From the NCBI RefSeq assembly GCF_009380135.2, contig NZ_WHUT02000010.1:62001-126000 (forward strand): 64,000 nucleotides of DNA, read 5' to 3'. This document shows, piece after piece, positions 1-8,785 of this stretch. The first letter of the stretch is position 1; each line of letters begins with the position of its first letter. A program made the translations under genes and the position numbers. Source of the DNA: Fertoeibacter niger (GTDB taxonomy: Bacteria > Pseudomonadota > Alphaproteobacteria > Rhodobacterales > Rhodobacteraceae). The notes below the pieces were generated by a model. It searched no databases. It was not told the DNA's origin and was given only the letters and a program-made list of their open reading frames with translations.

Positions 1-1
1 G

Positions 2-394
2 ATTGCGATGTTCACGCTGATCACGCAATCCGAACAATGGTTCAGATCCCGCATCGGTTTCGACGGCGAGGCCACACCACGGGACTGGGCCTTCTGCAAC
101 GAGACACTTGTTGCCAACGAGTTTACCGTCCTCGAAGATCTCACAAAACTTGCCAGTCAGGCACAAAATCCGACGCTGTCCGAACCACATGGCTTCCGGT
201 TTTACGCCGGTGCCCCGGTTCGCGATCCGCTGGGTTTTGTTCTGGGGTCGATCTGCATCATCGACGTTGTGCCAAGAGCGCTCGATCAATCCGAACGCGA
301 GGCCATGATCACGATCGCTGACGCCGCTTCCAATCTGATCCACAACCGGATTTTGCTTCACGGGTCGCAAGACCTGCGCGGGATGGCGCAGTAG
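2..394 (+). CDS. GAF-domain protein, C-terminal part (truncated by window edge)
   Basis: The reading frame is open from the first base of the window and resembles the middle and end of a small GAF domain. The stretch around QWFRSRIGF, then TPRDWAFC, matches the pattern of GAF sensory domains found ahead of signalling outputs. The segment FYAGAPVRDPLGFVLGSIC is the typical late beta-strand part of the fold. A methionine at base 8 lies inside the domain, so the true start is almost certainly outside the window. GAF domains bind small ligands or mediate dimerisation. No output domain follows: the protein stops about 20 residues after the domain. It may be a stand-alone GAF protein or the last domain of a larger sensor. 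The family call is fairly secure; the role is unknown. Confidence 0.7.
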   Translation: MAMFTLITQSEQWFRSRIGFDGEATPRDWAFCNETLVANEFTVLEDLTKLASQAQNPTLSEPHGFRFYAGAPVRDPLGFVLGSICIIDVVPRALDQSEREAMITIADAASNLIHNRILLHGSQDLRGMAQ

Positions 395-570
395 ATCCTT
401 GCCGTGGACCGATCAAGACAATGATCGGCAGCCACAAGGAGCGGCGCTGCATCGCAACCCGGCATGGCCAATGCACACGAAAACTCATCGCAGCTTTCGC
501 CCTGGTGGCAGTTGTCATGTTTCGGCCTTGACGCCCTGTGAGGCTGTTGGTCAGGCTAGGATGGCCAAGT

Positions 571-1533
571 TCAGGCCGGGCCGCATGTCTGATCATAACG
601 CTCCACCAACGCCTGCACCTCGGCAAAACGGGCCTGAACGCCGGGGATTTCAAGTGGTTGATAGCGAAACAGGGTTTGCCCTTCACGATTGCCTATGGTG
701 AGTGTCAAGCCCTGGCCGAAACGCGACCACAGTTGGTGCCATGCAAACAGTTCTGCCACATCTTCTCCCATCGCGGCCGTCGCATAGAGCGACACGAACG
801 GGCTCATTTGCAGCGACCGGTAGATTTTTGGGGCGCGGCTCAACGGGATCGGCGGCTGCGAACGAAATATGGTCCTCGCATATGGGGCAGAAGAATACGG
901 TTCGGCAAGGCTGCGCAGATCTGTCCAGATCCCGGCACGCAAAGGATCTGTGGCCTCGTCTGTCAGACCCGCAACTTGATCGACAATGTGCGTCGCCTCG
1001 TGGAACAAGACATATGTCAGCGCATCACTTTCGCCAGCATCGAATGCAATGTTCACGCCAGATCCGTCATCATGGAACAGGCGTGCTTCCTTGGTGTTCA
1101 GAAAAGTTGTGAGATCCTCGTCAAGCAGACTGGCCCGAAAGGTGATGTCAAACCGGGGCGTTGCATCGTCACTGTCCAGCTTGCGCGTCAGGGCGCTGCC
1201 TGCCCCGGAGGTGAGGCTCAGAAAACTGATCCGGTTCAGGTGCCGCTGAAGCACCTCGCGGTGCAGGCGCGGCAGACGCGCGAAGGCCAGTCTGATCCTC
1301 TCCTCTTCCGACATCGTCAGGTCGTGGGTTGCAATGTTCGACGCGCCAGTCCCCGCGAACATCGCGATCACTTCCGGATCGGCCGGACCCACCCGCGCTT
1401 CCAGGGGCGCTGTGTCCGCGCTTCCCAACTCGATACAGACCGGTTCGGCATGGCCGGTCTGCGCAAAGGCCGGGCAAGTGGCACCCTGAAGCACGAGGCT
1501 GAAAAGGGCGATGGCGGTCGGTCCGGCGTTCAA
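571..1533 (-). CDS. Secreted HExxH metalloprotease-like protein of unknown function
   Basis: The protein is about 320 residues from a TTG start preceded by AGGGGGA. From this start the first 25 or so residues form a good signal peptide ending at CPAFA, so I prefer it to the in-frame ATG at 1665, which would add an unlikely 44-residue leader. At about residues 178-182 it has HEATH, an HExxH zinc-binding motif, inside the helix LFHEATHIVDQ. A possible third ligand is the Glu in GEDVAELFAWH near the C-terminal third. The rest matches no family I can name. The likely place of action is the periplasm. It stands alone between the convergent GAF gene and the peptide transporter operon. Protease activity is an inference from the motif only. 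Confidence 0.55.
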   Translation of the reverse strand: MNAGPTAIALFSLVLQGATCPAFAQTGHAEPVCIELGSADTAPLEARVGPADPEVIAMFAGTGASNIATHDLTMSEEERIRLAFARLPRLHREVLQRHLNRISFLSLTSGAGSALTRKLDSDDATPRFDITFRASLLDEDLTTFLNTKEARLFHDDGSGVNIAFDAGESDALTYVLFHEATHIVDQVAGLTDEATDPLRAGIWTDLRSLAEPYSSAPYARTIFRSQPPIPLSRAPKIYRSLQMSPFVSLYATAAMGEDVAELFAWHQLWSRFGQGLTLTIGNREGQTLFRYQPLEIPGVQARFAEVQALVERYDQTCGPA

Positions 1534-1790
1534 TGCGTGTTTCCCCCTGCCCTTCTTGTTGTTTCGTCCCGCGCATGGCCGGTGGTCGGGATAGACCAGC
1601 CTACTTTGCCTGACTGCCAAGAGTTTGACAGATTTATTGATCAGATACAGCAGCATAGTCCGCATCTGTTCCTGTGGATCCGATCAATTTCCCGGTAGCG
1701 GGGCCTCTTTTCACATTGTCAGGCTGGGAAACGTGGCCGGGGTCTGTGATCTTCTGGTCGGGCAGCCAAGCGGCACAGATGCAGGCCACG

Positions 1791-2768
1791 TCACAACGCC
1801 CCCAAAGGCGCGTCCGCTGCAAAATGGCACAGGGCGACGTGGCCAGCCCCCCGCTGCACCATCGGCGGCGCGGTCTCGCACACTGCCCGCGCCGCCGGGC
1901 AACGGGTGCGAAAACGACAACCCGAGGGCGGGTTCATCGGGCTTGGCACGTCACCCGACAGCAGGATGCGCCGCCGCGCCTGTTCGTCGTCCGGGTTGGT
2001 CAGCGGCACCGCGCTGAGCAGCGCCTGCGTGTAGGGATGCGCGGGCTGGCCATAAAGATCGGCGCTTTGGCCTTCCTCCATGATCTTGCCCAGATACATC
2101 ACATAGACGCGCTGCGCCGCCAGCCGCACGATGGCAAGGTCATGCGCGATCAGAAGGCAGGCCATGCCAAGGTCATCGCGCAACTTCAGAAACAGGTTCA
2201 TGACCTGAGCCCGGATCGACACGTCAAGCGAACTGACCGGCTCATCGCAGACCAGCACCTTGGGATCGGCGGCCAGCGCGCGGGCGATGCAGACCCGTTG
2301 CCGCTGCCCGCCCGACATTTCGCGGGCATAGCGGTGAACCAACTGCGCCGGCAGGCTGACGGCCGCGAGCAGTTCCAGTACGCGTGCCTGTCGCGCGGCG
2401 CGGTTGCCCTCGCCGTTGATGATCAGCGCCTCGTCCAGCGCCTCGCCGACCGTCTGGCGCGGGCTGAGCGACGAGAGGGGATCCTGAAAGATATACTGGA
2501 TCTCGCGACGGGTGGCCGCGCCTGTCTTGCCGCGCAGCGCCAGCAGGTCTTGACCCTTGAACCGGATGCTGCCCGAACGGGCGCGTTCCAGCCCGACGAT
2601 CGTGCGGCCCAGGGTGGACTTTCCGCAACCGGACTCGCCCACAAGCCCGACGATTTCGCCCGCGTTCAGGTCTAGCGACACGCCGTCACAGGCCCGGATG
2701 TCGGCACCGGTGCGGCTGTCACGGAAATGGGTCTTCAGGTCCGTGACGCGAAGGATGGGTTCTGGCAT
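1791..2768 (-). CDS. Peptide/opine-type ABC transporter, ATP-binding protein (DppF/OppF family)
   Basis: This 325-residue cytoplasmic ATPase powers a family-5 (peptide, nickel or opine) importer. The Walker A motif GESGCGKST lies near residue 44, the signature is SGGQRQR, and the Walker B region is VLVCDEPVSSLD. The C-terminal extension with CRFRTRCPAA...C, typical of the OppD/DppF branch, is present. It is the last gene of a five-gene minus-strand operon: binding protein, two permeases, DppD-like ATPase and this gene, with a 9-bp gap to the preceding ATPase gene. The substrate cannot be read from the ATPase. The neighbouring FAD dehydrogenases suggest an amino-acid conjugate such as an opine rather than a simple dipeptide. 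Confidence 0.9.
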   Translation of the reverse strand: MPEPILRVTDLKTHFRDSRTGADIRACDGVSLDLNAGEIVGLVGESGCGKSTLGRTIVGLERARSGSIRFKGQDLLALRGKTGAATRREIQYIFQDPLSSLSPRQTVGEALDEALIINGEGNRAARQARVLELLAAVSLPAQLVHRYAREMSGGQRQRVCIARALAADPKVLVCDEPVSSLDVSIRAQVMNLFLKLRDDLGMACLLIAHDLAIVRLAAQRVYVMYLGKIMEEGQSADLYGQPAHPYTQALLSAVPLTNPDDEQARRRILLSGDVPSPMNPPSGCRFRTRCPAARAVCETAPPMVQRGAGHVALCHFAADAPLGAL

Positions 2769-2777
2769 CTTGCCCCC

Positions 2778-3788
2778 TCAGATGTTCTGGTTGACAACGA
2801 CCGGACAGGCCGCAAGGTGGCCCGGAGACGAGCGCGGCACCGATAGCAGCCCGGGCCGGTGGCCCCGGCAATCGGCGCGCACTTCGGCGCAGCGGGGTGC
2901 AAAGGCGCAGCCGTCGATCCGATGGGCAAGGTTCGGCGGCTGGCCCGGCAGGCCAACGAATTTTGTATCCATCGGCACGGTCAGCGACGGCACCGATTGC
3001 AGAAGGCCGCGCGTATAGGGATGCGCCGGGCCCACCAGCACGTCGCGCACGCTGCCCAGTTCCGACAGCCGTCCCGCATACATGACCGCCACCTTGTCGG
3101 CCAGGCCCGACACCACGCCAAAGTCATGCGTGATGATGACAATGGCCATGCCCATCCGCTTTTGCAGGTCTTTCAGCAATTCCACGATCTGCGCCTGCAC
3201 CGTCACATCCAGCGCCGTGGTGGGTTCATCCGCGATCAACAGGCGCGGCTCGCCCGAGATGCCCATGGCGATGCCAACCCTCTGGCGCTGCCCGCCCGAC
3301 AGTTCGTGCGGATATTGCTGCATCCGGCTTTTGGGGTCTGGCAGGCCGACCAGTGCAAGCAGTTCGGCGGCGCGGCTTTCGGATTGCGCGGGCGTCAGTC
3401 GCAGATTTCGCTCGATCCCTTCGGTCAGTTGACGGCCCACCTTGCGCACGGGGTTCAGCGCCGAAAGCGGGTCTTGAAACACCACACCAATGCCGCTGCC
3501 GCGCACCGCTTCCAGTTCAGAGGCCGTCATCTTCAACAGATCGCGCCCTTCGAACCGAACAGATCCCGCCATGTCGGCATCCACGCCGACGGGCAACAGA
3601 TCCAGCGGCGCCATGTTGAGGATCGTCTTGCCGCTGCCGCTTTCGCCGACGACGGCAAGAACCTCGCCCGCCTCGACGCTGTAGGTCACGCGGTCCACCG
3701 GGCGAACGCTGACATTGGGCGTGTGCAGCGTGACGGAAAAGCCGTCCACCTCAAGCGGTGGCGGTGCGGGGTGGGTGGTCCGGATCAT
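2778..3788 (-). CDS. Peptide/opine-type ABC transporter, ATP-binding protein (DppD/OppD family)
   Basis: This 336-residue ATPase is the second of the paired nucleotide-binding subunits. It has Walker A GESGSGKT, signature LSGGQRQR and Walker B LLIADEPTTALD, and ends with the OppD-type zone containing CAFAPRCAEVRADC. The start is the ATG at 3788, which overlaps the stop of the upstream permease gene by four bases (ATGA). A longer open frame upstream, inside the permease gene, is an artefact of high GC. It forms a heterodimer with the DppF-like protein encoded next. Confidence 0.9.
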   Translation of the reverse strand: MIRTTHPAPPPLEVDGFSVTLHTPNVSVRPVDRVTYSVEAGEVLAVVGESGSGKTILNMAPLDLLPVGVDADMAGSVRFEGRDLLKMTASELEAVRGSGIGVVFQDPLSALNPVRKVGRQLTEGIERNLRLTPAQSESRAAELLALVGLPDPKSRMQQYPHELSGGQRQRVGIAMGISGEPRLLIADEPTTALDVTVQAQIVELLKDLQKRMGMAIVIITHDFGVVSGLADKVAVMYAGRLSELGSVRDVLVGPAHPYTRGLLQSVPSLTVPMDTKFVGLPGQPPNLAHRIDGCAFAPRCAEVRADCRGHRPGLLSVPRSSPGHLAACPVVVNQNI

Positions 3789-4660
3789 GCCTCGACCTCT
3801 TTCTTGAAGATGGCCCGGCGCAGCGACAGTTTGCGGCGGCTCATGGCGCGGGGGTTCTTGGCCAGGGCGATGCGTTCGCCCAGCAGGTTGAAGCCGATCA
3901 CCAGCAGGGTCAGCGCGATACCCGGCAGGATGACCAGACGCGGCGCTTCCTGAATATAGGGCATGGCTGACACCAGCATCTGCCCCCATTCGGCCTGCGG
4001 CGGCTGCACGCCCAAGCCAAGGAAGCTGAGGTTGGCAATCGCCAGCGCCAGCAGCCCCGCATCCGCACTGGCATAAACCAGCACCTGCCCCAATGCGACC
4101 GGCACCAGATGGCGAAAGATGATCCGCGCCGGGCTGGCCCCCAGCACACGCAGGCTTTCGATATAGGGCTGGCTGACGGCGGCGGCGACGACCCCGCGCG
4201 TCAGGCGGGCATAGATCGGCACCCATGCAATCGACAGCGCCAATATCATGTTGGTGTAGCTGGGGCCAAAGACGCCCACAAAGGCCAGTGCCACAAACAG
4301 ACTGGGGACGGAAAAGCCGAAATCGCAAAAGCGCATCACGATTTCATCCAGCCAGCCGCCGAAATATCCGGCCAGCGTGCCCAGCATCATGCCGATGGTT
4401 CCCGCAAGCAACAGCACCGTCACAACGCCGATCAGCGTGGTCTGCGCCCCGGCGATCAGGCGGCTCAGGGTGTCGCGGCCCAGATTGTCGGCCCCCAGCC
4501 AATGCTCGGCGCTGAAGGACTGCATGGAATGCGACAGGTTCTGCGCCGCCGGATCATAGGGGCTGATGACCGATCCGAAGATGGCGATGAAGGCGAAGGA
4601 GGACACCAACAACAGCGTGGGCCAGCCTACGACGCGAAAGGTGGTGCGAAGCCATGTCAT
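3785..4660 (-). CDS. Peptide/opine-type ABC transporter permease (DppC family)
   Basis: This 291-residue inner-membrane permease begins with a cytoplasmic stretch, then a long hydrophobic segment near residues 12-35. The NPAAQNLS-type region and the HWLGADNLGRDTLSRL motif are diagnostic of DppC/OppC. The conserved EAA loop appears as the segment ESLRVLGASPARIIFRH. About six membrane segments can be seen. The gene starts one base after the stop of the DppB-like gene and overlaps the ATPase gene downstream, so the two permeases and ATPases are translated as a block. Confidence 0.92.
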   Translation of the reverse strand: MTWLRTTFRVVGWPTLLLVSSFAFIAIFGSVISPYDPAAQNLSHSMQSFSAEHWLGADNLGRDTLSRLIAGAQTTLIGVVTVLLLAGTIGMMLGTLAGYFGGWLDEIVMRFCDFGFSVPSLFVALAFVGVFGPSYTNMILALSIAWVPIYARLTRGVVAAAVSQPYIESLRVLGASPARIIFRHLVPVALGQVLVYASADAGLLALAIANLSFLGLGVQPPQAEWGQMLVSAMPYIQEAPRLVILPGIALTLLVIGFNLLGERIALAKNPRAMSRRKLSLRRAIFKKEVEA

Positions 4661-4661
4661 G

Positions 4662-5600
4662 TCAGGCCCTCTTGGCGCGGCGTTGCAGGGGGTCGGCCAT
4701 CATGACGATCAGATCGACCATCAGATTTACCAGAATGAACAGGATCGAGAACATCAGCAGGCAGCTTTGAAGCACCGGCAAATCGCGGAAGCGCGCCGCC
4801 TCGACAAAATAGGCCCCGATGCCGTTCCACGAAAAGATCGGCTCGATGATCAGCGATGACTGGGTGACAAAGGCGATGTTCATGCCGAATGTGGTCAGGA
4901 ACACCGGTACGATATTGGGCAGCGCATCGCGGAACAGGATGCGGCGGCGGCCGAAGCCCTTGCTTTTCGCGGTGATGACGTAGGGCTTGCTCATCGCCTC
5001 TTCCAGCCCGACGCGGATCAGACGGCTGAGAAGCGCGCCCGGCACGGCCCCCACGGCGATGCATGGCAGGATCCACGACAGCGGCCCGCGAAAGCCGAAC
5101 GTGGGGAGCATCTGCAATTGCACGCCAAAGATGTAGATCAGCATGGCCGCCAGAAAGAACTTGGGCAGAGACACGTTGAACACGGCAAAGGCGCGGATGA
5201 TCTGGTCTATAACGCCATTGGGCCACATCGCCCCGGCAAAGCCCAGCGAGACACCCATGACCAGCGTGACAAGGCTGCCGCCAAGGACCAGCACGATCGT
5301 CGGCTCCAGCCGCTGGGCCATGGCGGCGGCGACGCTCTCACCTGTGCGCAGCGAACTGCCAAGGTTTCCCTGAAGCACCTCGCCAAGCCAGTGGAAGTAG
5401 CGCAGCACAAGCGGGTCGTTCAGCCGGTATTCCTCTGCCACGGCGGCCACGACCTCGTGACTGACAAAGCCGCCACGCATTTCGGCGATCAGGGCGGCCA
5501 CATTGCCTGGAAAAGCGGCAATGATCATAAAGGAAAAGACCGACGCGATGACGATCAGGATTGCAGCCGAAACTGCGCGGTGGAGGATTGTTCGAAGCAT
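4662..5600 (-). CDS. Peptide/opine-type ABC transporter permease (DppB family)
   Basis: This 312-residue inner-membrane protein is the first permease of the importer. It opens with a hydrophobic helix (AILIVIASVFSFMIIAAFPG), has the DppB-type region YRLNDPLVLRYFHWL followed by GNLGSSLRTGESV, and an EAA-like loop (SKGFGRRRILFRDALPN). Length is normal for the family. It follows the binding-protein gene after a 68-bp gap that contains a stem-loop, a common arrangement that lets the binding protein be made in excess. Confidence 0.92.
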   Translation of the reverse strand: MLRTILHRAVSAAILIVIASVFSFMIIAAFPGNVAALIAEMRGGFVSHEVVAAVAEEYRLNDPLVLRYFHWLGEVLQGNLGSSLRTGESVAAAMAQRLEPTIVLVLGGSLVTLVMGVSLGFAGAMWPNGVIDQIIRAFAVFNVSLPKFFLAAMLIYIFGVQLQMLPTFGFRGPLSWILPCIAVGAVPGALLSRLIRVGLEEAMSKPYVITAKSKGFGRRRILFRDALPNIVPVFLTTFGMNIAFVTQSSLIIEPIFSWNGIGAYFVEAARFRDLPVLQSCLLMFSILFILVNLMVDLIVMMADPLQRRAKRA

Positions 5601-5633
5601 GTTGGTGCAATCCTTGCATCTGCTGGATCATGT

Positions 5634-5654
5634 GCCCGGGCATTTCACCCGGGC
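5634..5654 (-). terminator. Stem-loop between binding-protein and permease genes
   Basis: A perfect 7-bp stem GCCCGGG / CCCGGGC with a 7-base loop lies directly after the stop of the substrate-binding protein gene. There is no T-run, so it is more likely an mRNA-stabilising or partly attenuating hairpin than a full terminator. Confidence 0.5.
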
Positions 5655-5668
5655 GCAGTCTTCGACGC

Positions 5669-7234
5669 TTAAAGCGACAGGGTTTTCAGCGGCATCTCGT
5701 ATTCCGTGGCGGGAATCGCGAAGCTTTTGATCCTGTCACCATGCGCCCAGATCCGGTCACCATGGAACAAGGGCGCAATGGCCCAGTTGTCATGCAGCCA
5801 ATCCGACACGGCCTGGAACGCGGCGGGCCTGTCCGCCTCGGCAGCACCAAGGGCCGCAAGGATCAGCGGGTCAAGCGCCACGTCCTCGTATATCTTGCCA
5901 TCGGTGCCCGGAACCACGGTCGACAGGAACATCAGCCCGATGGTGTTGTAGGGATCATAGGGCGCGCCGTTGGTCACGAACAACGACAGGTCATACTTGA
6001 ACTCGGGAATGTCGCCGTGGCGGGCGGCATGATCGACGTTGCGCAGCGAAAGGCCGATGCCGGCCTCCATGAACCCCGCTTGCAGAACCTCGCCCAGGGC
6101 CCGCGATCCGGCCACCGCATCTTCGGAAATCACAAGGTCCACGTCCAGAAGTTTGCCGTCCTTGCTGCGGGTGCCCTCGCCGGTCCAGCCGGCCTCTTCC
6201 AGCAGCGCCTTGGCCCGTTCGACATCGCGCGCGGGCACGGCGTGGCGGGTGCCGGAATGGGGGATCACCTCGGGGTAGAGGTTCATCGTGGCCTTGGCAT
6301 AGCCCTTCATCACCACCTGCGCGATGCCGTCGCGGTCGATCAGCAGGTTGAAGGCCTCGCGCACGCGGATGTCGCGGAACAGGTCGATCCGGGGGTTGAA
6401 GCCAAGGATCATCGTGTCGGTGCCGGTTTGGGTGACAACGGTGATGCCGTTGTTGGTCAGCGTCGTGGCTTCCTGCGGGCTGATCGGGGCGATGAATTTG
6501 CCCCCGATGGCGTCGATTTCGCCGCCGATGATCGACGAGATGCGGCTCATCCCGTCGGGGATGACGACCAGCGACACCCGGTCAATTTCGGGTTTTGGAC
6601 CCCAGTAGCCGGGGTTCGGAACCAGATCGGTGCCTTCGGGGCCTTCCTTTTCCACCATCCACGGGCCGGTGCCGACCGGTGCGTTGTAGATGCCTTCACC
6701 ATCGACCGCATTGGGGCTGAGAAAGCGCACCGGGCGCACATAGCTCAGTTCGGTCAGCGCCGTAGGCGTGGGCTTGGTGAAATGCAGGGCCACAGTCATC
6801 GGGTCGATCACCTCGATGCTCTTGAAATTGTTGGCGACCTGAAGCCAGCGGTAGTCCTCTTTCGGCAGCCAGCGTTCCAGGTTCCACGTCATCGACGTGG
6901 CATCCCATACCGCCCCATCGGTGAAGGTGACGCCCGGCCGCAGGCGGAAGGTGATGCTGGTGTCATCGGGCGTGACTTCCCAGGATTCCGCAAGCCCGGG
7001 CTCGATCGCACCACCGGGGCCGTATTGCACCAGGGGGTCAAAGACCATGTCCTGCACCGCAAAGATGCCGACATAACGCTGCGGGTCCAGATTGCCGCTG
7101 GCACGCAGCAGCGGCAGGCGCAGTGTCTTGCTGCCATCCTGCGCCAAAGCGGTCAGCGCCGAAAGGTTTAGCCCCAGCGCGGCAGCAAGCGAGGCCGAGC
7201 CTGCAAGTAGGGATCGACGAGAAAGTAGTGTCAT
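5669..7234 (-). CDS. Substrate-binding protein of peptide/opine-type ABC transporter (SBP family 5)
   Basis: This is a 521-residue exported binding protein of the family-5 type (DppA/OppA/nickel/opine). The start at 7234 is preceded by AGAGGA. The N-terminus MTLLSRRSLLAGSASLAAA is a signal peptide with a Tat-like RRS pair. Characteristic SBP-5 segments follow: WEVTPDDTSITFRLRPGVTFTDG, VRFLSPNAV, YWGPKPEIDRV and VREAFNLLIDRDGI. It is the first gene of the importer operon, and its 435-bp upstream region holds a 25-bp inverted repeat related to an element in front of the oxidase genes. The substrate is unknown; context suggests an N-substituted amino acid or opine. Confidence 0.9.
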   Translation of the reverse strand: MTLLSRRSLLAGSASLAAALGLNLSALTALAQDGSKTLRLPLLRASGNLDPQRYVGIFAVQDMVFDPLVQYGPGGAIEPGLAESWEVTPDDTSITFRLRPGVTFTDGAVWDATSMTWNLERWLPKEDYRWLQVANNFKSIEVIDPMTVALHFTKPTPTALTELSYVRPVRFLSPNAVDGEGIYNAPVGTGPWMVEKEGPEGTDLVPNPGYWGPKPEIDRVSLVVIPDGMSRISSIIGGEIDAIGGKFIAPISPQEATTLTNNGITVVTQTGTDTMILGFNPRIDLFRDIRVREAFNLLIDRDGIAQVVMKGYAKATMNLYPEVIPHSGTRHAVPARDVERAKALLEEAGWTGEGTRSKDGKLLDVDLVISEDAVAGSRALGEVLQAGFMEAGIGLSLRNVDHAARHGDIPEFKYDLSLFVTNGAPYDPYNTIGLMFLSTVVPGTDGKIYEDVALDPLILAALGAAEADRPAAFQAVSDWLHDNWAIAPLFHGDRIWAHGDRIKSFAIPATEYEMPLKTLSL

Positions 7235-7669
7235 GGATTTTTCCTCTGTTGGGGATTGCGACCATTGTGGACGGTCGGATGAAATGGCGGTCTGCGACGC
7301 CTTGGTTACTGGGTGTTCTTTTGCCGAAGTGCCGTGCGCGGTGCCCCGGCACAAACCCCTCCTGCACCGCGCCGGGCTGATGTCCTGCAACTGTGCACCG
7401 GATCAGGCTGCACCCTTTCCCGGGCCGGGTCAAAAGAGTGGAGCGGGGGAGTTTATACTGATTAGTTATGAACTTCCGGAGCAGGCCAGTGGATGCCCGC
7501 TTCATGGGCAGTTGGCAAAGCCGCGGCCCGCAGTCCTGTGCGGCACCTTGCCCTGCGGCGGGCATCGTCAGAGTTGATAAGAAATTCACAGCGCCCGCCT
7601 TGGTGGCGCAACGAACCGAAAGCGCCATGCAACGGCCGCCAGGACTTGCGCGATGGAGGGGTTTGCGTA
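7235..7669. other. Intergenic control region of the importer operon
   Basis: No convincing coding frame lies in this 435-bp stretch. It separates the oxidase operon (ending at 7670) from the importer operon (starting at 7234), both on the minus strand. The only clear signal is the inverted repeat at 7450-7474, described separately. The minus strand next to the repeat contains TATAAA, a plausible -10, but I cannot place a matching -35 with confidence. Confidence 0.5.
7450..7474. promoter_or_regulatory. Inverted repeat, candidate operator containing AGTTATGAACT
   Basis: The arms AGTTTATA and TATGAACT (one mismatch) are separated by nine bases. The right half, AGTTATGAACT at 7464-7474, is itself a short palindrome (AGTT-N3-AACT). 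The same 11 bases occur at 12225-12235 in front of the oxidase genes of the same cluster. Position and duplication suggest the binding site of the LysR regulator encoded at 12258-13229, but that is inference. Confidence 0.5.
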
Positions 7670-8785
7670 TCAGGGTGCGGCCTCATGGTGATTGCCAAAC
7701 CGCCGCAGACCGAAATCGGCCATCTCGGCAGGAATGGCGCCCTTATCCACCCATCCCGCCACCGTCTGCATATGCACGGCCGCCAGCGAGACACCGCTGT
7801 GGCATGTCACCAGAAAGGCCCCGGGGGCGACTTCGTCATAGATCGGGCTGGCATCCGGCGTGATGATGCGCAGCGCGCCCCAACTGCGCAGGATGTTGAC
7901 GCCTTTCAGGAAGGGAAAGAAGGCCTGCGCATCGCTGGCGATCCGGCGGGTGACATCATGGCTGGTCGCGGTATCATGCCCCGCGCCTTCTTCCCAGCTG
8001 CCACCGATCAGCATCGTGCCGTCCGGTGTATGCCGGGCCTGTTCCATTACCAGATCGAACACTTTCGGCACGCGTTCGGTTACCAGAATCTGCCCCCGCA
8101 CCGGTTTGACCGGCACCTCGACCCCCAGCATCCGGCCAAGGGCGGCATTGCCCAGCCCGGCGGCCAGCACGATCCGTTCGGCGGCGATCCGGGTCTGGCC
8201 GGTATCAAGGCTGTAACCCCGCGCTGTTGTGGCGATCGACGCCACCCCTGCCCCCGGCAGGTAGTGGCCGCCCAACCGCCGATAGGCGCGGTGCAGGGCG
8301 TGAAACAGACGCAGCGGGTCGGCCTGACCGTCATAGGGCGAATAGCTGCCACCTGCGACCTCGGGCCCGACCTGCGGCACCAAAGCGCGCAAAGCCTTGT
8401 TGTCCAGCATGGAATAGCGATAGCTGCCCTGCACGTTGGCGGCGACGCTGGCCATCTTTGCGGCGCGCAGGGCCAGATCAGCTTCGCTGCGGCACAGATA
8501 AAGCCCGCCCAGTTGCTCCAATGACACGTCGATGCCGGTGAACTCTTGCAGCCATTCGGCAAGCTCGGGCCAGATCTCGACTGCACCCATGGCCCAGGGG
8601 GTGTAGATGGGCAGAAGATCGCCCTTGCCCTGCACCCAGACCAGCCCGAAGTTGCCACGGCTGGCCCGGATCGCGCTGTCGCCTTCATCCAGCACCACCA
8701 CGCGGCGGCCCAGTCGGCGCAACCCGACGGCCACCGACAGGGCCACGATCCCGCCGCCGATCACGGCAATCTCGGCTTCATCCAT
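7670..8785 (-). CDS. FAD-dependent DAO-family oxidoreductase, HcnC/OoxB-like catalytic subunit
   Basis: This 371-residue flavoprotein has an N-terminal Rossmann motif IAVIGGGIVALSVAVGLRRLG with the ribose-binding acidic residue in VVVLDEG, and the DAO-family C-terminal segment RSWGALRIITPDASPIYDE. In this family it acts as the catalytic FAD subunit of membrane-associated amine or opine dehydrogenases (HcnC, OoxB, hydroxyproline dehydrogenase subunits). It is the last gene of a three-gene set and overlaps the HcnB-like gene by eight bases. True hydrogen cyanide synthase acting on glycine is possible but less likely given the peptide/opine-type importer and the opine-type LysR regulator nearby. 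Confidence 0.8.
   Translation of the reverse strand: MDEAEIAVIGGGIVALSVAVGLRRLGRRVVVLDEGDSAIRASRGNFGLVWVQGKGDLLPIYTPWAMGAVEIWPELAEWLQEFTGIDVSLEQLGGLYLCRSEADLALRAAKMASVAANVQGSYRYSMLDNKALRALVPQVGPEVAGGSYSPYDGQADPLRLFHALHRAYRRLGGHYLPGAGVASIATTARGYSLDTGQTRIAAERIVLAAGLGNAALGRMLGVEVPVKPVRGQILVTERVPKVFDLVMEQARHTPDGTMLIGGSWEEGAGHDTATSHDVTRRIASDAQAFFPFLKGVNILRSWGALRIITPDASPIYDEVAPGAFLVTCHSGVSLAAVHMQTVAGWVDKGAIPAEMADFGLRRFGNHHEAAP

Noticed and set aside
5561-7171. 536-codon plus-strand open frame opposite the binding-protein gene
   Set aside because: Shadow of the SBP family 5 gene in a high-GC genome; composition is unlike a protein and there is no motif.
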